NCBI GenBank assembly: GCA_003667245.1
Contig: RCNN01000507.1
Location: 1 to 64,000 of the forward strand
DNA from: Heterostelium multicystogenum
Taxonomy: Eukaryota; Evosea; Eumycetozoa; Acytosteliales; Acytosteliaceae
DNA length: 64,000 nucleotides
Reading direction: 5' to 3'
The position numbers and the translations under genes are program-made. Shown piece by piece: positions 11,198 to 22,234 of this stretch. The stretch's first letter is position 1. Each line of letters begins with the position of its first letter. The notes beneath the pieces are model-generated. The model was given only the letters and a program-made list of their open reading frames with translations, did not search any database and was not told the DNA's origin.

Positions 11198-11617
11198 CAT
11201 AAGAATTTATTGTTTTTGATCAAAATATTAGTGGGAGGGTGTTCCCTGTTGGAGCTTCCTCTCGGATTTTGTACAAAAATAAAATATTGATTTTTTGATG
11301 ATGGAGGAATAAATAGATCAGAGTGGAGTGGTGACACTGTTTGCAAATGGCTTTAGGTATGACTCAACAAAATCTACAATAGACTACTTTATATATGATT
11401 CCTTTTACATTTTTTTTAATATTTATAAGAAAAATCATGATTTTTCTGAAACAGCTTTAAATATCTTTCCTATCTGAGGTTGTATCTTGTCTTGTCTAGT
11501 ATCCTCTACTTGATTCTTACTTCATGAGTATTATTATCATTCCGATCAATCATTTATAATTCTTATTCTTATTTTTAATTATTCAACTTCTCTATTTATA
11601 TATATGTTTATATAAAT

Positions 11618-14600
11618 ATGAAATATTTTGTAATATTAGTAATTATTTGTTTACTTTTTATTGTTAATACATCTGCAGTGAGACTTGACGTGTCAGTCCC
11701 CACCATTACATACCTAAATGTGACAGGCATCACAATGAAATCGGTTACTTTTCAATATGATAGCATTGGAGGCATGTCCCCAAAAAGCAATACAACCTAC
11801 TTGGTCAAAGTAAATTCCAAAGTTTTTTAGATGCCCAGTGTGTGGGGGGTGGACCTTGCCTAGTGAATGGATTGTTACCGGGTTCAATGGCCATGATAGA
11901 GGTGACAGCCATCAACACAGGACTATCGTCCTCCGTGAAAATGGTAGCTGTAACTCTTTACAAGACCATCGAATATCAATCAGTTTATTTTGAGGCAACT
12001 TCGAGCATTATAGTTGCCAATTTCACAACGACTGGAGGTAATCCAGCACAACAGACACTCTATACGGTCTACAAAGATGATGTAGAAGTTCCAAATTGTG
12101 TTTTGACGAGTCAAACAAGCTGCACCATAACTGGGTTGATCCCTTCAACTTTAGGATATTCAATGAAAGTAGAAGCAATAAATGAAGGAGATATCATATT
12201 ACACACCGAGTATGTTACAGTACCAACTTCTATCCAAGATCCTGTTGTTTGGGCGGATGTCGGAACAAACTTCCTAAATCTTCACTACTATGCGAAATCA
12301 CCAAACCCAGACAATATTCTCTATTCGGTGAAATTTAATGGTTCAACAGTTTCGGATTGCACCAATACCAAGAAACAAATCTGTAACTTTATACTTACTC
12401 CAGATCTACTCTATCGTTTCGATGTAACGGCAACCGACTCGGCACAGTCTCAACAGTGACCTCTTACTTCAAAACATATCCAAGTATGTTCATACTAAAC
12501 CTATATCTATGCTTTAAAGACTAATACCATATATAATCATACAGAAATTTCATCACCAATGTATCCCTTGAATATATAAATATCGATACTATGATAATCA
12601 GATCTAAAGTTCTAAATGGAACACCAGGTGCCACTAGGTATAAAGTTTACCTAGATTCTGTGCCCTATCCCAAATGTTTTAATACCTCTCAGGAGATTTG
12701 TGTACTGAGTCCACTGAAACCCGATACACTATGTACAGTTGCTGTGCAAATAGAAAATGAAATGACCACCCTGACAGACCAAATTATAAAGAGGACAAGC
12801 CTAATCCCCTATTTAAACAATTTGAAAGTAGTTGAAGTTACTTCAAGAAATGCAACAATTGTTTACGACTCATCGGTATTTTCTCTGGACAATAGATACA
12901 TTGTAGTAGTAAATGATGTCCTTCAGTATGCATGTATGAATACCACAAGGTGCACCATTGAGGGTATTCCTGGATCATTTCTTTCTATTGGGGTAAAAGT
13001 CGTCCAAAATGGATACGGTTATGATAATGCGGACTATATAACAAATGTTCAGCTTCATAATCCCGTATCATTTCCACTAATATCTGTAAAGAAAAAGCCA
13101 AGTATATTGACAATCCACTTTTCTAGTACTGATGGCATCCCAAACATTACAGCATATGATGTAAAGGTGAATGGTACATTAGTATGCACAAACACTACAA
13201 ATTTATACTGTGACTACAACACCCCTGTTTTCCAAAATCTCACGGTTCTGTTCATTGAAGTCACTGCTTACAATGATGGTTGGGCCAAAACCAGTTCACT
13301 TTTGGCAAACTTATATCCAGACCCGACTCCAGTAGATATATACTCCTCTAATACCACTACAAGCATTTCTTTATATTGGAAGGAGAGCGAAGGAGGTGAG
13401 CCTGGTAAAACTAGTTACAACACATCAATATCATACAACGGAGTTGATTGGGTTTTGAAGTGTACTGGAACAGACCCAAGTTGCTTAGTTGATAATTTGG
13501 TAGCTAATACAACCTATCTATTCCAAGTATTGGCCATCAATACTTTTTATGAACCAGTTCAGTCGAATGTATCTTCAACAACAGCTTTTAATTATGATAC
13601 TGGTTCAACATGCTCATTGAACCAACAAGAACCATATTGCTCAAACCACGGAAGTTGTATTTCAGGTTTCTGTAATTGTGACCAAGGATGGACAGGTATC
13701 TTCTGTGAAAAACAATTCACTCCTGGAAATGTTACCAACAAAATCCAAATGAGCCATCCTACCAAATCATCATTGATGGTATAAAGTATGCACTGTCAAT
13801 CAACAAAATCACTGAAGTTCAACCAGATGGAGGAAAACCAAGAGAATTGAATCTTTTCATCGTTGAAATGGTCAAAAATCTCAACTTCCAACAAAACATT
13901 GACCAATCCCAATTCAGGTGAAGTTGTCAAAGAGATTCAATGGGAATACTCTGCATACAATCAAACTGGAATGGATAACACAGAAATTTCGATTAAATTT
14001 ATTCAATTCCTCAAGATTGACAATAATAGTCCTGCAACATCATTCCCAGTCAATTTTGGTGGCAAATATCTTCCAATCCAGTTTGGAACCATCAAATACT
14101 ATATGACAATTACGAACTGGGATTTCAAGAGTCAATTGAATTATTTGGAGATTTCAAGTGTCATCACAAGACCAAATGACTTTGAAAATGATTGCAACAC
14201 AATCGACATTGCATCACAAATCGAAGTGTCAAGTGATTCTGACATCACAATCTACATGGTTGGTGATGGAAATGGAAATTATGTGCTTGGAAGATTGATC
14301 AACTATGTTTTGTTGGACACAATACCAACTGCAATTACACATAAGTATTCATCAAATGAATCCAATGGAGATGTAACGATCACTTCGAATGTTCCATACT
14401 TCCAAGAAAAAGTTGAAGTTGATCCTGAATTTGACTTGTTGTTGAATCTTGATCGTTCAGGAGATAAATGTTCATCTAAAAGTAACAAATGGAAGATCAT
14501 TGTTGGTGTAGTTGTTGGTGGTATTGTCTTGGTTGCCATTGTAGCAACAGCTGTATTCTTCAAACTGAGGCAAAGGAAATTTAGAAGACAAGTAAAATCA

Positions 14601-14630
14601 GTAGAAATGAAAATGGTCAGGAATCAATAA
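11618..14630 (+). CDS. ComC-like EGF/FN3-like surface glycoprotein, copy 1
   Basis: Single-pass membrane protein. It starts with a signal peptide (MKYFVILVIICLLFIVNTSA). About seven FN3-like repeats follow, of the form YxVxVNGxxxxxCTNT then CxIxGLxPxTxYxxxVxAxNxG. Next come one EGF-like domain with six cysteines (CSLNQQEPYC to GWTGIFC, about 13612-13710), a conserved C-terminal ectodomain (about 13740-14480), one TM helix (IIVGVVVGGIVLVAIVATAV) and a short basic tail. An intron lies at about 12485-12544. At least five one-base breaks are needed (near 11825 in a T6 run, 12450, 12562, 13735 and 13855). The paralog just downstream reads without breaks, so local error or early decay of this copy are both possible. 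Expected at the cell surface, possibly in adhesion or developmental signalling as for D. discoideum ComC; that role is inferred from the family. Confidence 0.75.
13988..14526 (+). repeat. Homogenised tract shared with 17684-18222
   Basis: The 539 bases here and at 17684-18222 differ by eye at only six positions (14033, 14034, 14324, 14348, 14351, 14355). Stretches of 289 bases (14035-14323) and 171 bases (14356-14526) look identical, including synonymous third positions. Identity falls sharply on both sides, inside otherwise strongly diverged paralogs. This is the signature of recent gene conversion. Confidence 0.85.
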
Positions 14631-15030
14631 ATCCAATTATATCAATACCAAACGATTGTTTTTTAATATACATATGAATATGTATTTGAAAGCCAAGAGA
14701 TTGACTGATCCTGATTTTTGTTAGTTTCAAGGAATCATAAAATAAAACTATTGTTTATGTTTTTATTTTTGTTTTGTTTTTTGATCAAAAAAAACAAACT
14801 GTGAACGAACAAGCCCTACCAAACATTTGACAAATGTCGATAGAGATTCTAGTTAGTTTTGATCAGATTTGTTTTTTATGTAAAATCTAGATATTTTTAA
14901 TTGTACTATTAATGGAGGAAATGAATCTGAATCTACTCAAGGATCAATAACATGCCAGGATTTAGTCTTCTAATCTTCCTCATTGACATGTTTTATTCAA
15001 ATAAATATTAGTAGACTATTTGGCAATAAC
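14631..15030 (+). promoter_or_regulatory. Spacer between the ComC-like tandem genes
   Basis: This 400-base spacer holds the 3' UTR of copy 1 and the promoter of copy 2. A T-rich run with the self-complementary TTTTTGATCAAAAA lies near 14778-14792. Nothing else is recognised. Confidence 0.4.
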
Positions 15031-18000
15031 ATGAAAACAAATCTTATTGTAGGAATTTGGATGATTTTTGGTTTTGTATGGGTTTCAGGACAGGAGTTCT
15101 TCCATGTAATTCAGCAGACTGATGCATCGTGTACTGAAGTTCACTCTGCCTATTCGGTACCAGTCGGCGTTTGTGTATCAACGTACGTAGCAGCCGGTGG
15201 AATTAACAACAGTGTTCTAGTTATAAAAACAGGAACAACCACAGTCACTTATAACCAATATTCAGGTTCTACATGCCAAGGAGCTCCAACGGTATCGGTT
15301 TATGACACTACCACTTGTGAAAATAACTTCAAATATGCATTATCCAAAGGTCCTGTTTTGCCTTCACCCAACAACTATCTATACTATGAAATCTATAAAA
15401 GGTATGAGAGAATCCAAGTCAACCTATTCACCATCTATTCTTATTCTAATTTTAAATCTAATCATTTAGTTCAGGGCCATGCGTAGATGATTGGCAGAAT
15501 CTTAAAATATCAATTAAGCCAGGATGCTTCTCTCAATATGCATTCTATCCAGATATATATGGACGAATTGTAGACAATAATGGTGTGCATTTGGCATTTT
15601 TGCCGAGCTGTGCTCCGACTTTCCAATCTTACTACGCTTTCCCATGCACCCCCAATGTGAATCAAATCTATAGAGCATTCTCTGTTGTCGATAATCTTTC
15701 ACTCTCAGCTCAAGTGAACATCACTTCATTAAGCTCGATAACAATCACTCCCAACCTAAACTGGCCCATTCAAGCAATGTTTATTGTTCGATACCTTATT
15801 GATGGTACAGAATCATTAGCTTGTGCACAACAACTTTCAGGCACTCAATGTACCATCAATAATTTACAAATAGGTCAACCATTACAAGCAGTAGTTGAAC
15901 TTATTGGTACCTCTTACTTTACGAATATCAATCAAGTTTACACATCTGATCCTGTAACAATTCTCGATATCAAAATCCTAGCTCAAACTACAGTATCGAC
16001 AACTAGATTTACAAAATTCACATATCAAGCAGTAGGGGTCAATTCAACAAATCCTACTACCTGGACTCTTTCTGTAAATGGAATACCTATCCTCAACCCT
16101 CTTTGCCTAAGTGGAGAATACCTCACATGCTCTACTCCCAACTTTGCACCATCAAGTCCAGGCATTCCTATATCAATTACTTTAGTTGTAATGAACTCTG
16201 GTAATACTGCTTCTTCAACATTAACAACATCTTTAGAACCAGTAATTAGTGATGTAATGTTGTCCCTCACACCCAATATAACCTCGATCATTGCTCAATA
16301 TTCTGTTACAGGTGGTTATGGAGCAACGATTTATATGATCTATATAAATGGTGTCCGTAATAATACACTAAGTGGTAGCGATGCTACCTCCTGCATTATT
16401 AGGGGTTTGACAATTTCGTCAACCTACAACATCACTGTCGAAGCCGTCAACGACGGAACATCAAAGAGTTCAAGCGCAAAAGTTACACTCTGGGACTTCT
16501 TGCATGAACCAGTTGTCAATGTCTCCACTATTAGAACTACATCAATCAACGTTGACTATTCAGCTGAAGGAGGTATCATAGAGTTCACACAATACTCTGT
16601 GTTTGTAAACGGATCAAACAGCAATCCAATATGCCAGAATACTACATTTACTTCATGTATAATCACAGGCTTACAACCCAACACTCTCTATTCTGTCTTA
16701 GTGGTAGCATTCAACAGTGGAATGTCAACATCAACAACAACGGAAGCCAAGACCATTTCTCAAATTAACGATATCTCTATATCATGTGCTCAAACCTTTG
16801 GTAATTTAATAATCAACTACACCAGTCAAGGAGGTGTCCCAAATGAGACTACTTTCGATGTTAGAGTCAATGGTACTCTAGTTTGTACCAATACCACAAA
16901 ACTACAATGTACTTATCCAGTTCTCATAAATGAAAGTGCAGTGGATTACAACGTTGAAGTCACTGCTTACAATGATGGATGGTCTGTAAAACGGGTAACC
17001 ACATCAACTCTGTATCCATACCCAACAGCAGTAGATATTTACTCAACACTTGCTGCAAACAGTATATCTATCAATTGGACTGAGAGTTCAGGAGGTGAGC
17101 CAGGCAAAACTGTTTATAGTGCTTCTATATCTTATAATGGCAATGACTGGGTTCTGAAGTGTCATGGAACCATTCTCTCATGTTTATTTGACAACTTAGT
17201 ACCAGACACCTCATATGATTTCCAGGTTCTTGTTACCAATTCTTATTTCCAACCAGTTGAATCTTTAGTAACAGAAACAACTACCTCAGCACCATCAACC
17301 AATTCAACATGCTCTCTGAATCAAAAGGTACCATTTTGCTCCAACCATGGTGATTGTATCAAAGGATATTGCGAATGTCAAAATGGATGGACAGGTATCT
17401 TCTGTGAAAAACAATTCACTCCTGGAAATGTTACCACAAATCCAAATGAGCCATCCTACGAATTCATCATTGATGGTGTAAAATATGAATTCACTCTTAG
17501 CAAAGTCACTGAAGTCAGGCCAGATGCTGGAAAGGAGAGAGAGCTCCTACTTTCAACATTGGTTTGGACTTTATCCAAAAGTTCTAACAAGACAGTCACA
17601 AATATCAATACAGGCGAGGAAGTAAATGAAATACAATGGGAATACTCTGCATACAATCAAACTGGTTTGGGAAATACTGAAATCTCGATTAAATTTATTC
17701 AATTCCTCAAGATTGACAATAATAGTCCAACAACATCATTCCCAGTCAATTTTGGTGGCAAATATCTTCCAATCCAGTTTGGAACCATCAAATACTATAT
17801 GACAATTACGAACTGGGATTTCAAGAGTCAATTGAATTATTTGGAGATTTCAAGTGTCATCACAAGACCAAATGACTTTGAAAATGATTGCAACACAATC
17901 GACATTGCATCACAAATCGAAGTGTCAAGTGATTCTGACATCACAATCTACATGGTTGGTGATGGAAATGGAAATTATGTGCTTGGAAGATTGATCAACT

Positions 18001-18326
18001 ATGTTTTGTTGGACACAATTCCAACTGCAATTACACATAAGTACTCTTCAGATGAATCCAATGGAGATGTAACGATCACTTCGAATGTTCCATACTTCCA
18101 AGAAAAAGTTGAAGTTGATCCTGAATTTGACTTGTTGTTGAATCTTGATCGTTCAGGAGATAAATGTTCATCTAAAAGTAACAAATGGAAGATCATTGTT
18201 GGTGTAGTTGTTGGTGGTATTGCTCTGATTGCCATTGCTAGTGCTGTCTTTCTTTACAGGATGAAAAAAATTAAATACAACAAGCAAATTAAAAAGATGG
18301 AAAATAAACTGAAGCACATAAATTAA
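15031..18326 (+). CDS. ComC-like EGF/FN3-like surface glycoprotein, copy 2 (intact)
   Basis: I chose ATG 15031 because it opens directly into a signal peptide (MKTNLIVGIWMIFGFVWVSG). An upstream in-frame ATG at 14983 would put 16 polar residues in front. One intron at 15402-15469 (GTATGA to TTTAG) joins EIYK to SSGPCVDDW, giving 1075 residues with no frame break. Order of parts: an N-terminal cysteine-bearing module not seen in copy 1 (about residues 20-220), FN3-like repeats, an EGF-like domain (CSLNQKVPFC to GWTGIFC, about 17311-17403), the shared C-terminal ectodomain, a TM helix and a basic tail (YRMKKIKYNKQIKKMENKLK). Many N-glycosylation sites (NTT, NTS, NIT). Same family and presumed surface role as copy 1; it arose by tandem duplication. 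Confidence 0.85.
17684..18222 (+). repeat. Homogenised tract shared with 13988-14526
   Basis: Partner of the tract in copy 1, at an offset of 3696 bases. It runs from the conserved ectodomain into the first half of the TM helix; both copies then diverge after GGTATTG. Confidence 0.85.
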
Positions 18327-18505
18327 ATGACCAAATCAATATTTATTGTTGAAACAAATGTTTATGGTAGTATAAAAGGGGAGTTGGGGAGTTATTATTA
18401 TAGCTATTGTTTGTTGTTGGATATTGTTATTTTATAAGTATACAAATAAAATTCATAGGGAATATGAATAGGTTAAAAAATAGTTGATTATGAGAAGTTT
18501 GGTGT

Positions 18506-19138
18506 TTAGTTCCAACCATTGGAGGAGCTGCTGTTATTGTCGATACTGGCTTGTGAAAAGATGACAGAGATTAAAACAACAGAGATAATAGTGAAAACGG
18601 TGAATAAAATAACCGAGAGAATACCAAGGGCACGAGCGGTACTGTTCTTGGACTTGAAGTAAATGCAACCTGCCAACCAAATGCAGGTCAAGAAGAAACC
18701 GCAAAGGAAGATGATGAGAGCACCAGTGACTTCTTCAGCGTGGAAGTATCCTCTCTTGCATGGTTCAGTACGTTCATCAAGACTGGAATCATCGGATCTG
18801 CTGGTGTGGACAGTGGCACTAGTTATGATGGCACTGTTAGCTGGAACATATTGGTAGACAAGACCTGGTGGTGGTGCTTGTTGGTATTGACCTGGGTAAC
18901 CATAGTAGACTGGAGGATTGTTATTGTTGTTGTTGTTGTTGGAGTTAGTATTATTTGCATTATTGTTTACGTTGTTGCTCAATGGCATATATTGGTATGC
19001 GTTTGGTCCAAGATTGAAACCGTCATTGACAACGGGTCCATTGACGTAGTTTGCTGGTTGGTAGGAAACAGTGTTCAATGGAGTGTTAGCCTGGAGTTGT
19101 TGTTGCTGTTGTTGATTGTTATTATCGTCGTAACCCAT
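18506..19138 (-). CDS. Small Asn/Gln-rich two-TM membrane protein
   Basis: An intact 210-residue frame starting at 19138 (MGYDDNNNQQQQQQ). Residues 1-105 are low-complexity Asn/Gln/Pro/Tyr, with PPVYYGYPGQYQQAPPPG in the middle. Residues 128-150 form a charged linker with two cysteines flanking a basic motif (TEPCKRGYFHAEE). Two TM helices follow (about 136-162 ALIIFLCGFFLTCIWLAG and 170-195 ALGILSVILFTVFTIISVV). The tail is Ser/Asn-rich. I do not recognise a named family; Pro/Tyr-rich tails of this type occur in endomembrane proteins. It is tail-to-tail with ComC-like copy 2, 180 bases away. No intron is present. Confidence 0.75.
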   Translation of the reverse strand: MGYDDNNNQQQQQQLQANTPLNTVSYQPANYVNGPVVNDGFNLGPNAYQYMPLSNNVNNNANNTNSNNNNNNNNPPVYYGYPGQYQQAPPPGLVYQYVPANSAIITSATVHTSRSDDSSLDERTEPCKRGYFHAEEVTGALIIFLCGFFLTCIWLAGCIYFKSKNSTARALGILSVILFTVFTIISVVLISVIFSQASIDNNSSSSNGWN

Positions 19139-19627
19139 ATTTGTTTACTTTTCTTTCTTTCTTTGCTACTTTAGCTAATTCTACAAGTTGATCTCAACTT
19201 AAAACTACACAAAATATTTATCAAATAAATGAAATAATAATAATAATAATAAAATATATATCTTTAAATTAATAAATAATAAAAATTGTGTTAAAATCAC
19301 TTGTTTTGTTTGCTATTTTTTCGAATATTTTAGAGAAAAGAATGATTTGATTTTTTTTATTTATTTGAAACCAGGTGCGATTCAATAGGAATGAGTAGTA
19401 GAAGCAAAAGTATTTAGGAGGTGGTGCAAAAGTTTGCGAAATTTTTGTTGTGCCCACAAGCAAAAGAATGGAAGGCACACACAATCCCACACGATGATTA
19501 ATCGTGATAGCATTGAATGCTGGATGTATGTTTACAAATGATTAACCCATATACATACACAATCAAACCAATGATCAATGATCATTTTATGGAATTAAAA
19601 CAAATCCAAGATTATTATTGTATTGAT
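19139..19627 (-). promoter_or_regulatory. Promoter region of the two-TM protein gene
   Basis: About 490 bases. CTTT repeats near 19150-19170 and an AATAATAAT run (19235-19252) lie just upstream of the minus-strand start. No gene is seen. The 73-codon minus-strand frame at 19269-19490 has no family resemblance. Confidence 0.4.
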
Positions 19628-20539
19628 TTATTTTGACCATTTGTTATATCCTTCATTCATCAAATACGATATAACATTGTCCTTGGTGAGTGTTTTGTAG
19701 AGGCTCTCAGAGTATGGCTTGAAAAATGGCTCACTCTTGTAGAACTCTATAAAGTAGAACAATCGATTGTCACGAGTGTACACTTTGGGACTCTCTCTAA
19801 GTGTGTGGTGACAATTGTTCATGAAAATTTCCAGCTGCTTTGCATCTTCATTGGACGCCATCAGGATTTCAAATACATAGAGAATCTTATTCTGGTAGAC
19901 CATGTAGTTTCCCACCTGTAGGTCCTCCTCCCATCCTTCTAAAGATTGCTCTTGGAACAACTCGGTGTAATGGTCAAATCCGGTCTTGATTCTCGATTTC
20001 TCATCGTACTCCTTGACCAACTTTCCAATTTTCCTGATAGTATCTTTGTAGAGAGTCTGCATGTCAGGAGATCCTTTCTTATGCTCAAGTTCATAGGTTC
20101 CATCCTGATCGACTGACTTCAGTTGGACGAAAGAGGGATAGGCTGCCACTGGTTTGCCTCTAGTCCCCAGTTAAAGGTAAAGAAGAAGTGGTATGGGAAA
20201 TCACTGACATTGGACCAGCTTCCAGAGGGAGAATCTCCAAAGCTTGCATCAAGAAGCATCAGTGCACTGGGAATATCTTTGCCCTTTGTGGCATTTTGAA
20301 TGTCATAGTTTGATTTTAACGTGGCGATATTTGACATATCGAATGTACCAAGAATTATCTCTTTGAAGAAACATTCAAATCTAGTATCCTTCTCCAAATG
20401 AGGATCTTTCGAAGCTAGTTCAATTTTTTTTCCTGACATCTAGCAAAGAAGCTCCATTTCCATTATTTAGAGGATTCTCTGTGGCTTTTGAACCAACTTT
20501 ATTATTACTACTAACTTGTTGTTGTTGTACTTTATTCAT
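19628..20539 (-). CDS. Unrecognised protein of about 300 residues
   Basis: I do not recognise the family. The start is taken at 20539 (MNKVQQQQVSSNNKVGSK). This leader joins the conserved-looking body (KKIELASKDPHLEKDTRFEC) once one base is removed from an A8 run near 20425. A second shift near 20150 joins FFFTFNWGLEAN to AAYPSFVQLKSVDQDGTY. The rest is charged and helical, with IRKIGKLVKEYDEKSR, an aromatic segment (KVYTRDNRLFYFIEFYKSEP) and the end DNVISYLMNEGYNKWSK. No signal peptide, TM helix or intron is present, so probably cytosolic. It is head-to-head with the first rhomboid gene. Confidence 0.6.
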
Positions 20540-21034
20540 TTTTTATTAAATAAACAAATAAACTTAATAAAACAATAATAATATTGATAATTTATATATA
20601 TAACAATCCAACAACTCTTTTTCTAAAATATATTTTGGATGGAAAATTCTCCAAAAATGGATATTAAAGATTTGGAAAGATTATTTTTTTGGACCATTAA
20701 AAATCACAAGAACCATATTTAATGGTTATCAGATTTCAAAAATGAGGAGTTTCAACACTTAGGGAGAACAACTCTCAAGTGTCGATAACTGAATCAAATA
20801 ATATTATATTAATAAAATGATAATCTATCTATGGTCCACCTATAGATGAAAAAAATTGGACCAAATGCACCAATATGATCATAGGGAATAGGTATTTTTT
20901 TAAAGTTTTGAATTCGAAGAATAAGTCTAAGCAGTTGAGGCAAAAAATCATCGTGTTATTTTGGTTTTCACGGGAATTGATCAATAAAGTGATTGATTTC
21001 AGTAATATTATTTTTTCTATCACAAGTTTCAAAC
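20540..21034. promoter_or_regulatory. Divergent promoter region with inverted repeats
   Basis: 495 bases between the starts of the unknown minus-strand gene and the first rhomboid gene, so it must drive both. It contains the inverted repeats listed at 20693-20789. Apparent short frames on both strands here are not supported. Confidence 0.5.
20693..20789. repeat. Cluster of inverted repeats in the divergent promoter
   Basis: ACCATTAAA (20693-20701) is the perfect inverse of TTTAATGGT (20718-20726), 16 bases apart. Next to it GTTATC (20725-20730) pairs with GATAAC (20784-20789). These enclose a hairpin of ACACTT plus GAGA (20755-20767) against TCTC plus AAGTGT (20773-20782). It could be a structured RNA or a cluster of dimer sites. 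Confidence 0.4.
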
Positions 21035-22049
21035 ATGGATGGATTACAAGGCATAGTACAATATTTTCTACATGGATATGAACAAGATGATATCCATTAT
21101 GATGATAGTGAAGATGATCATAATGAGGAAGTTTTTAGAATGATGCTACTCGCACCGGTAACCTATATGCTTCTGATATTGATTGTTTTGATATTTATCT
21201 ACCAGGCACACTACAATTTTAGACCCTCTCAAGTATCATCTAGTTGCAATAAGCTTCTCAAAGGATATTATTCCATATATCTTCTCTCAATATTTTCCCA
21301 CTCGAATATTCTGCACTTGGCAATGAACGGTATTTCATTACTTGATACAAAATCTCTTGAACTACATGTAAAGTATCAAATCATTGACGATTATAGGATT
21401 GTAACTGGTCTGTTTTAACATGTGTATGATATGATATAGGATGGAACATTTGTCTATTTACAATATACCTTGATTTTAATTATTACTACCGGTTTCGTCG
21501 AAGTTGTAATCACAAAGCTTATTGCAAAATATTGTGCATTCGTGTATTGGAGAGAATCTCCCATGGATCAAGAGTCTCTTGGATACTCCAATGTACTTTT
21601 TGGCTTCTTTGTTATCTCAAATTTTAAACATGGATTTATCTATACAGGCTCAAGTGCATTGTATTCATTGATTGCTTCCCAATTCCTAGTAGAAAATGTT
21701 CATTTTTTGGTAAGTCTTTTAAAAAGAATGATTATAATCACTAAACAAAAGATGACTAACTTTCGAATGTCACATATAAAACAGGGACACGTCGCAGGTA
21801 TAATAGCAGGATTAATAATAGCCTTATCCAAGACATTCAAATGTTTTGATACCTACTTTTACACAGTTCTATGGATCACTCTGTTTTGCTAAGGTTAGAA
21901 ACCTTTCATCATCATCATCTAAATCAAACTCTTCATCATTCCCACTATCATCATTTTTATTGAACCTATTCGATACAATCACATCACCCTTTAGATCTCA
22001 AAGAAGAATTGTAAATGGTGTAATAGTGCGACCTAAAAAACAATTATGA
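21035..22049 (+). CDS. Rhomboid intramembrane serine protease, RHBDD1-type, copy 1
   Basis: A multi-TM membrane protease that would cut substrates within the bilayer. Exon 1 (21035-21400) holds TM1 and the loop/TM2 motif SHSNILHLAMN, matching the HxxHLxxN of RHBDD1-like proteins. A 39-base intron follows (21401-21439). Exon 2 (21440-21709) carries LGYSNVLFG, with the serine at the catalytic position. Exon 3 starts at 21785 with GHVAGIIAGL, giving the catalytic His region. A frameshift after a T4 run near 21890 leads into a Ser-rich tail ending RRIVNGVIVRPKKQL at 22049. The tail motif NGVIV-x-P and the last intron position are shared with copy 2. The residue after the Ser is Asn instead of the usual Gly. 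A conventional GTAAGT-to-CAG intron lies at 21710-21784. Confidence 0.75.
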
Positions 22050-22075
22050 TAATTAATTAAATTTTAATTTATAAA

Positions 22076-22132
22076 GATAGATAGATAGATAGATAGATAT
22101 ATATATATGTAGAGATATATATATATATATAT
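22076..22132. repeat. GATA and AT microsatellite
   Basis: Four to five GATA units followed by AT runs between the two rhomboid genes. Simple sequence, with no function implied. Confidence 0.8.
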
Positions 22133-22234
22133 TTATAAGGATAGATATATATATCTTTAGATTTATTTAATATTTCAAAATTAATATCCAAACAATCAAT
22201 CTATATATATGTTGTTTGTTTTGCTTTTTAAACA

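Larger units (their letters stand above)
10281..11617. promoter_or_regulatory. Divergent intergenic region between IleRS and the ComC-like pair
   Basis: About 1.3 kb holding the promoters of IleRS (leftward) and the first ComC-like gene (rightward). It contains two perfect 22-base palindromes, listed separately. A GC-richer patch lies at 10700-10800 and another at 11225-11350. No gene is supported; the 71-codon frame at 10560 lacks coding character. Confidence 0.5.
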
